Shown here piece after piece: positions 6,073 to 9,665 of a stretch of 9,665 bases of DNA; position 1 is the stretch's first letter; each line of letters begins with the position of its first letter. The stretch spans positions 1 through 9,665 of the forward strand of contig JBKPSZ010000276.1 of NCBI GenBank assembly GCA_046735265.1. The letters run 5' to 3'. The translations under genes and the position numbers were made by a program. Below the pieces are notes generated by a model. That model saw only the letters and a list, made by a program, of their open reading frames with translations, was not told the origin of the DNA and searched no databases. Source of the DNA: DATBFU01 sp046735265 (GTDB taxonomy: Bacteria > Acidobacteriota > Thermoanaerobaculia > UBA5066 > Gp7-AA6).

Positions 6073-6079
6073 AAGACCG

Positions 6080-6676
6080 ATGACGACAACTCGAATTTCC
6101 CGGGTCTCGGCCGCCGCGCTGTTTCTGATCTCGGCGCTCGCCTCGGCCCAGTCCGCCGCGAGTCCGCCGAAACCGGCGTTCCGGGCGCCCGCGGAGCGCG
6201 ACGGCCAGCGCGACTTCGATCCGCTCGTCGGCACTTGGAAGGCGACGCTCAAGCGGCTCGAGCATCCGCTGTCCGGCTCGAACAAGTGGATCGAATACGA
6301 AGGGACGCAGATCACGAAGAGCATCTGGTGGGGGCGCGGGACGATGGACGAGTTCACCGTCCACGACCCGAGGACCAACACAGACGTCGTCGGCCTGACG
6401 ATCCGTCTCTACAACCCGACGACGCATCAGTGGCACATCTACTGGGCCAACGCAAAGAAAGGGATGTTCGACTACCCGCCGGTCGCCGGCCACTGGGAGA
6501 ACGGTCGGGGCGAGTTCTACGACCAGGAGGAGTTCGAGGGGCGCCCGATCTTCGTCCGGTACGTCTGGTCCGACGTGACGCCGACTTCGGCGCATTTCGA
6601 GCAGTCGTTCTCGGCCGACGGCGGCAAGACCTGGGAGGCGAACTGGATCTCCGACATCACGAGGATCAAGGACTAG
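6080..6676 (+). CDS. Secreted protein of unknown function, DUF1579-like (paralogue 2)
   Basis: Also 198 residues, with a Sec signal peptide (MTTTRISR, then a hydrophobic core through about 21, probable cleavage ASA-Q at 23/24). It aligns with paralogue 1 almost without gaps over the last two thirds: EYEGT (72-76), WENG at 139-142 against FENG, EQSFS (174-178) against EQAFS, GKTW at 182-185 in both and NWI at 188-190 in both. Differences lie in the ligand-side region: KSIWWGRGTMDEFTVHD replaces the RPFMDGAGILEEHRFER stretch, and WHIYWANAKKGMFDYPP replaces WAIWWIDSRNPHGPLDPP. This suggests duplication followed by a change of specificity. Its stop lies three bases from the stop of the convergent glycosyltransferase. 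Function is unknown. Cell location is probably periplasmic or extracellular; no lipobox cysteine is present. Confidence 0.87.
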   Translation: MTTTRISRVSAAALFLISALASAQSAASPPKPAFRAPAERDGQRDFDPLVGTWKATLKRLEHPLSGSNKWIEYEGTQITKSIWWGRGTMDEFTVHDPRTNTDVVGLTIRLYNPTTHQWHIYWANAKKGMFDYPPVAGHWENGRGEFYDQEEFEGRPIFVRYVWSDVTPTSAHFEQSFSADGGKTWEANWISDITRIKD

Positions 6677-6697
6677 GAATCAGGGACTCGGGATCGG
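6670..6697. repeat. Two-copy 14-bp tandem repeat at the convergent gene ends
   Basis: GGACTAGGAATCAG (6670-6683) and GGACTCGGGATCGG (6684-6697) match at 11 of 14 positions. The repeat carries the stop codons of both convergent genes (TAG 6674-6676 on plus, TGA 6682-6680 on minus). It does not form a clear stem-loop, so I do not call it a terminator. Confidence 0.4.
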
Positions 6698-9665
6698 CGC
6701 GTCCGGAACGGGTACCAAGCGCAACGACTGGAGCGCCACCCGGGCCCGGCGCGACCAGTCGTTCTCCCGGGCTCGCGCCCTTGCTCGCTCCCGAAACTCG
6801 GGCGACGCGCGCCGCGCTCGAGCCGGGTCGAGTCGCGAGGCCATGTCGGCGGCGCCTTCGGCCGTCTCGACTTCCGGGACCGACTCCGTCTCGGGGCTCG
6901 GCGTCGAGAGCACCGGAATCCCCGCCGCCAGGTACTCGTAGAGCTTGATCGGCGACGCGTGTTGTCCCTCGCGTCCCCGGGAGAAGGGGATCAGGCCGAC
7001 GTCGAAGGAAGCGAGGACGGCCGGCATTGCGGCGTAAGGTCGGGGCCCGAGAAAGCGCAGGTTTCCGGGCGCGCGCTCGAGGCGGTCCGTGAGGGACCGG
7101 TCGAGCTCCTCACCGACTAAGAAGAAGTCCCAGTCGGGACGGAGGCGCGCGAGGTCGACCAGCAGATCGCCGTCCACCCAACGCGCCAGCGCGCCGACGT
7201 AGCCGGCGACGGGCCGCCCCGCCGCCCGCGCCCGGCGGATCGGCTCCGGAGCGCTCTCCGGGTCGGCATCCGCGGCGAAACGGGAGGCGTCCACTCCGTT
7301 GGGCAGGAGGATCGCGTCGGGGCGCGACCGGCGAACTTCGTCGAACAGCGGTCGCGAGACCGCGAAGACCACCTCGGCCCTTTCGAGGGCGCGGGCATGG
7401 CTCCGCTCGAGGCGGCCGCGGGGATACGGAAAGACCTCGAGCGCGTCGATGACGTCGTAGACGAGCCGGGCGCCTCGCAGGGCCGCCTCGGCCGGGACGT
7501 TGTAGGCGAAGGCCCAGACGACGCGCCCGGGAATGTCCGGCAGCGGATCTCCGCCGGTCCGGAGGAAGAGACGCGGCTCGATTCGCGCGAGCGTGCTCCC
7601 CGCCGGCGACGCGCCCGACTCCGCGTCGACCTCGAACACCACGGGGATGCCGAGCCGGGAGAAGGCGCGCGCCAGATGGTGGGGCCGCTGCACCAGGGTC
7701 ACCTCCCACCCGATGCTCGGCGGGAAGATCACGACTCCGCCCGCCCCGCGGGCGAGGTCGGCGAGATCCTCGGCCGGCGCGCGGTCGGGCGGCGGAGCGC
7801 CCCACTTCTCCTCGAACCGGCGGCGGTTCTCCTCCCAGACCCGCCGGTACTCCCGGTCCGGCATGCGGCGGAACGTGCCTCGGCCCCAGTGATGGACGAA
7901 GGAATCACGGGCCACGGCGAGGGAGAGCCCCCGGTCGCGCAGCCGCCGGCAATAGTCGTCGTCCTCGAACATGCCGACGAGAAAACGCTCGTCGAGCGGG
8001 CCGACCGCCTCGAAGACTTTCCGCGAGAGGAGCACGCAGAACATCGCGAGCGATCGGATCGGGTCGGCGCGGCCCGCGTTCGACCGCGTGTAGGCGCGCG
8101 CCCACGGCTCGAGCTCTTCGGGATCGCGGTAGCCGACCTCGACCCGTGCCTCGTTGGCGATCTCGTTGGTCGAAGGTCCGACCATGCCGAGGGAGGAATC
8201 GCGCTCGAGATGGCGGACCAGAGCGGAGAGCCAGCCCCGCGTAACGACCGTGTCGTTGTTCAGGAAGCAGAGATAGTCGCCGCGCGCGTTTGCGGCGGCG
8301 GCGTTTACCGCCGGCGCGAATCCGCGGTTCTCGCCGAAGGTGAGAAGGCGGAATTCCTTACCGCGGCGCGCGGCTTCGCTCTCGAGCCACTCCCGCGTGC
8401 CGTCGGTCGAGGCGTTGTCGGCGAAGAGGATCTCGGTTCGGGGCCAGTCGGTCCGGCGATCGAGGGATTCGAGGCAGAGCCGGTTGTGCAGGAGCCCGTC
8501 GTGGGTGACGACGAGAATCGAGACGAGGGGATAGAGCTCCTCGAGCCATGAGGAGAGGACGCGGGCCCGGTCGTCCCACGTGTTCTCCCGCGCGAAGGCG
8601 CGGCGCGCCTCGGCCGCGGCGGGCTCCTCGGAGGCCGACTCGGCGAGCGCGCGCTCGAAGCCGGCGGCGTCGTCGGCGAAGCGAAGGACGCCGCGCCGGG
8701 AATGCTCTTCGAGCGAGCGCAGGTGCGTCGCGACGACCGGGCGCCCGGCCGCGGCGGCCTCGTAGAGCTTGACCGGATCGACGGCGTGCGTGAGCTCGCT
8801 CAACCGGAACGGGATGATCTCCGCGTCGAAGCGTGCGCGCAGGCGTGGAAGGTCGGCATGCGGCCGCTCGCCGTGGAAGACGACGTTCGGCAGGTCTCCC
8901 GCGAAGGAAGCGCGTCCCGAGTCGGAGCCTCCGATCACCTCGAAACGCCAGTCGGAGCGCCTGCGCGCGAGATCCTCGAAGAGCGGCGCGTCGAACCAGT
9001 CGTCCACGGCACCGACGTAGCCGACGGTGAAGGGCCGATCGCCCCGATCCTTTTCCTCCGGCGCCGCTTCGAAGAGCCGGTAGTCGCCGGCGTTCGGCAG
9101 CAGGCGCGTCCGCGGTCCCAGCCGTTCGCGAAGCGGAAGGGAGGTCGCGACGAGGAGATCCGCCTCGGCGGCGAGCCGCCGCTCGCCGGCCTCGATCGCC
9201 TCCGGTCGGTTCGTCGAGAAGCCGGCGTGCACGTCCAGGCAGTCGTAGACGACCTTCCAGCCGAAGCGAGCGCGCAGCTCGAAGGCGAGCGGAGCCCAGA
9301 ACGGGCTCTCGACCAGGACCGCCGCCTCGTGGAGCTCGAAGTCCCGACGCGCCCGGGCGAGTGAGTCGATCGCGTCGGCGAGCGCCGTCCCCGTCAAGCG
9401 GCGGTCTCCGACATCCTCGCGCGCGACTCCCGCGATCGGAACGAGCGTGACCCCCGGCGCGACGCCGGCCGCCTCGCGAGGCGCGCCCGGCCCGCGCACG
9501 GCGCCGTAGAAGACGCGCCGGCCCGCGCGCGCGAGCGCCTCGGAGAGCTGTTGCGGGCGCTGGCGGCGGTCGGACCAGGCGATGACCGGGAGGACGACGA
9601 CGTCTGGCCGCCCGGGACGCGACTCGTTCGGATCGAATTCGTAGCGCGGGAGATCCACCTCGGGC
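6680..9665 (-). CDS. Three-domain glycosyltransferase (GT-B / GT2 / GT-B), 5' end open at window edge
   Basis: A multi-domain cytoplasmic enzyme for glycan synthesis, 992 residues from GTG at 9658. The frame stays open to the edge (preceding residues P-E) and that GTG has no spaced ribosome site, so the true start may lie outside. Domain 1 (about 19-376) is a GT-B fold: RQRPQQLSEAL (32-42), VVYDCLDVHAGF (136-147), LLPNAGDYRLF (186-196), GYVGAV (213-218) and DPVKLYEAAAAGRPVVA (294-310). This resembles the TuaH-like group. Domain 2 (about 377-620) is GT2: FADNASTDGT (412-421), FLNNDT (465-470), FEDDDYCRRLRDRG (564-577) and VHHWGRGTF (588-596). Domain 3 (about 641-980) is again GT-B: QRPHHLARAF (657-666), LVYDVIDAL (732-740), LLPNGVDASRF (784-794), GYVGAL (819-824) and SPIKLYEYLAAGIPVLS (902-918). 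No membrane segments or signal peptide are seen. It could add several different residues in sequence; donors are unknown. Confidence 0.9.
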   Translation of the reverse strand, partial: PEVDLPRYEFDPNESRPGRPDVVVLPVIAWSDRRQRPQQLSEALARAGRRVFYGAVRGPGAPREAAGVAPGVTLVPIAGVAREDVGDRRLTGTALADAIDSLARARRDFELHEAAVLVESPFWAPLAFELRARFGWKVVYDCLDVHAGFSTNRPEAIEAGERRLAAEADLLVATSLPLRERLGPRTRLLPNAGDYRLFEAAPEEKDRGDRPFTVGYVGAVDDWFDAPLFEDLARRRSDWRFEVIGGSDSGRASFAGDLPNVVFHGERPHADLPRLRARFDAEIIPFRLSELTHAVDPVKLYEAAAAGRPVVATHLRSLEEHSRRGVLRFADDAAGFERALAESASEEPAAAEARRAFARENTWDDRARVLSSWLEELYPLVSILVVTHDGLLHNRLCLESLDRRTDWPRTEILFADNASTDGTREWLESEAARRGKEFRLLTFGENRGFAPAVNAAAANARGDYLCFLNNDTVVTRGWLSALVRHLERDSSLGMVGPSTNEIANEARVEVGYRDPEELEPWARAYTRSNAGRADPIRSLAMFCVLLSRKVFEAVGPLDERFLVGMFEDDDYCRRLRDRGLSLAVARDSFVHHWGRGTFRRMPDREYRRVWEENRRRFEEKWGAPPPDRAPAEDLADLARGAGGVVIFPPSIGWEVTLVQRPHHLARAFSRLGIPVVFEVDAESGASPAGSTLARIEPRLFLRTGGDPLPDIPGRVVWAFAYNVPAEAALRGARLVYDVIDALEVFPYPRGRLERSHARALERAEVVFAVSRPLFDEVRRSRPDAILLPNGVDASRFAADADPESAPEPIRRARAAGRPVAGYVGALARWVDGDLLVDLARLRPDWDFFLVGEELDRSLTDRLERAPGNLRFLGPRPYAAMPAVLASFDVGLIPFSRGREGQHASPIKLYEYLAAGIPVLSTPSPETESVPEVETAEGAADMASRLDPARARRASPEFRERARARARENDWSRRARVALQSLRLVPVPDAPIPSP

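Noticed and set aside
7397..8551. Plus-strand open frame of 384 residues opposite the large glycosyltransferase
   Set aside because: Antisense shadow; the minus strand carries clear GT-B and GT2 motifs over the same bases.

Overview
The window is very G+C-rich, densely packed bacterial DNA with strong third-position G/C bias, frequent GTG/TTG starts and 1-7 base gene overlaps. Together with an ABC-exported surface polysaccharide locus and Sec-secreted proteins, this suggests a high-GC Gram-negative-type bacterium. An Acidobacteriota or similar soil/sediment lineage is a guess from general style, not from a marker gene; no rRNA, tRNA or other taxonomic marker is present.

Layout. (1) 1-3894, all on the minus strand and read right to left, is a tightly coupled polysaccharide operon: ABC-2 permease (Wzm-like, 3894-3046), ABC ATPase (Wzt-like, 3046-2273), a SAM methyltransferase with an N-terminal heptad coiled coil (2276-1176), two small coiled-coil proteins (1119-829 and 835-533), and a family 2 glycosyltransferase cut off by the left edge (536-1). 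(2) 3929-5362, also minus strand, is a MocR/GntR-aminotransferase fusion regulator whose expected PLP-binding lysine is an arginine. (3) 5363-5442 is a short divergent control region that, with the first codons of the regulator, carries a candidate MocR-type operator. (4) 5443-6676, plus strand, holds two tandem paralogous secreted proteins of identical length (198 aa). (5) 6680 to the right edge, minus strand, is a giant glycosyltransferase with three catalytic domains in the order GT-B, GT-A (GT2), GT-B; its 5' end is open at the window edge.

How it fits together. The glycosyltransferases would build a lipid-linked glycan in the cytoplasm, and Wzm/Wzt would flip it to the periplasm. The methyltransferase with its coiled coil, plus the two small coiled-coil proteins, is positioned like a chain-terminating or chain-measuring module; the known comparison is WbdD in E. 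coli O8/O9a, where a methyltransferase (with kinase) carries a long coiled-coil ruler. Here the parts look split among three genes, and the Wzt is short, without the cap-recognising C-terminal domain. The MocR regulator and the two secreted proteins form a divergent cassette lying between two polysaccharide segments and look functionally separate from them. There is no gene-free stretch longer than about 100 bases, and I saw no CRISPR array, insertion sequence or RNA gene.
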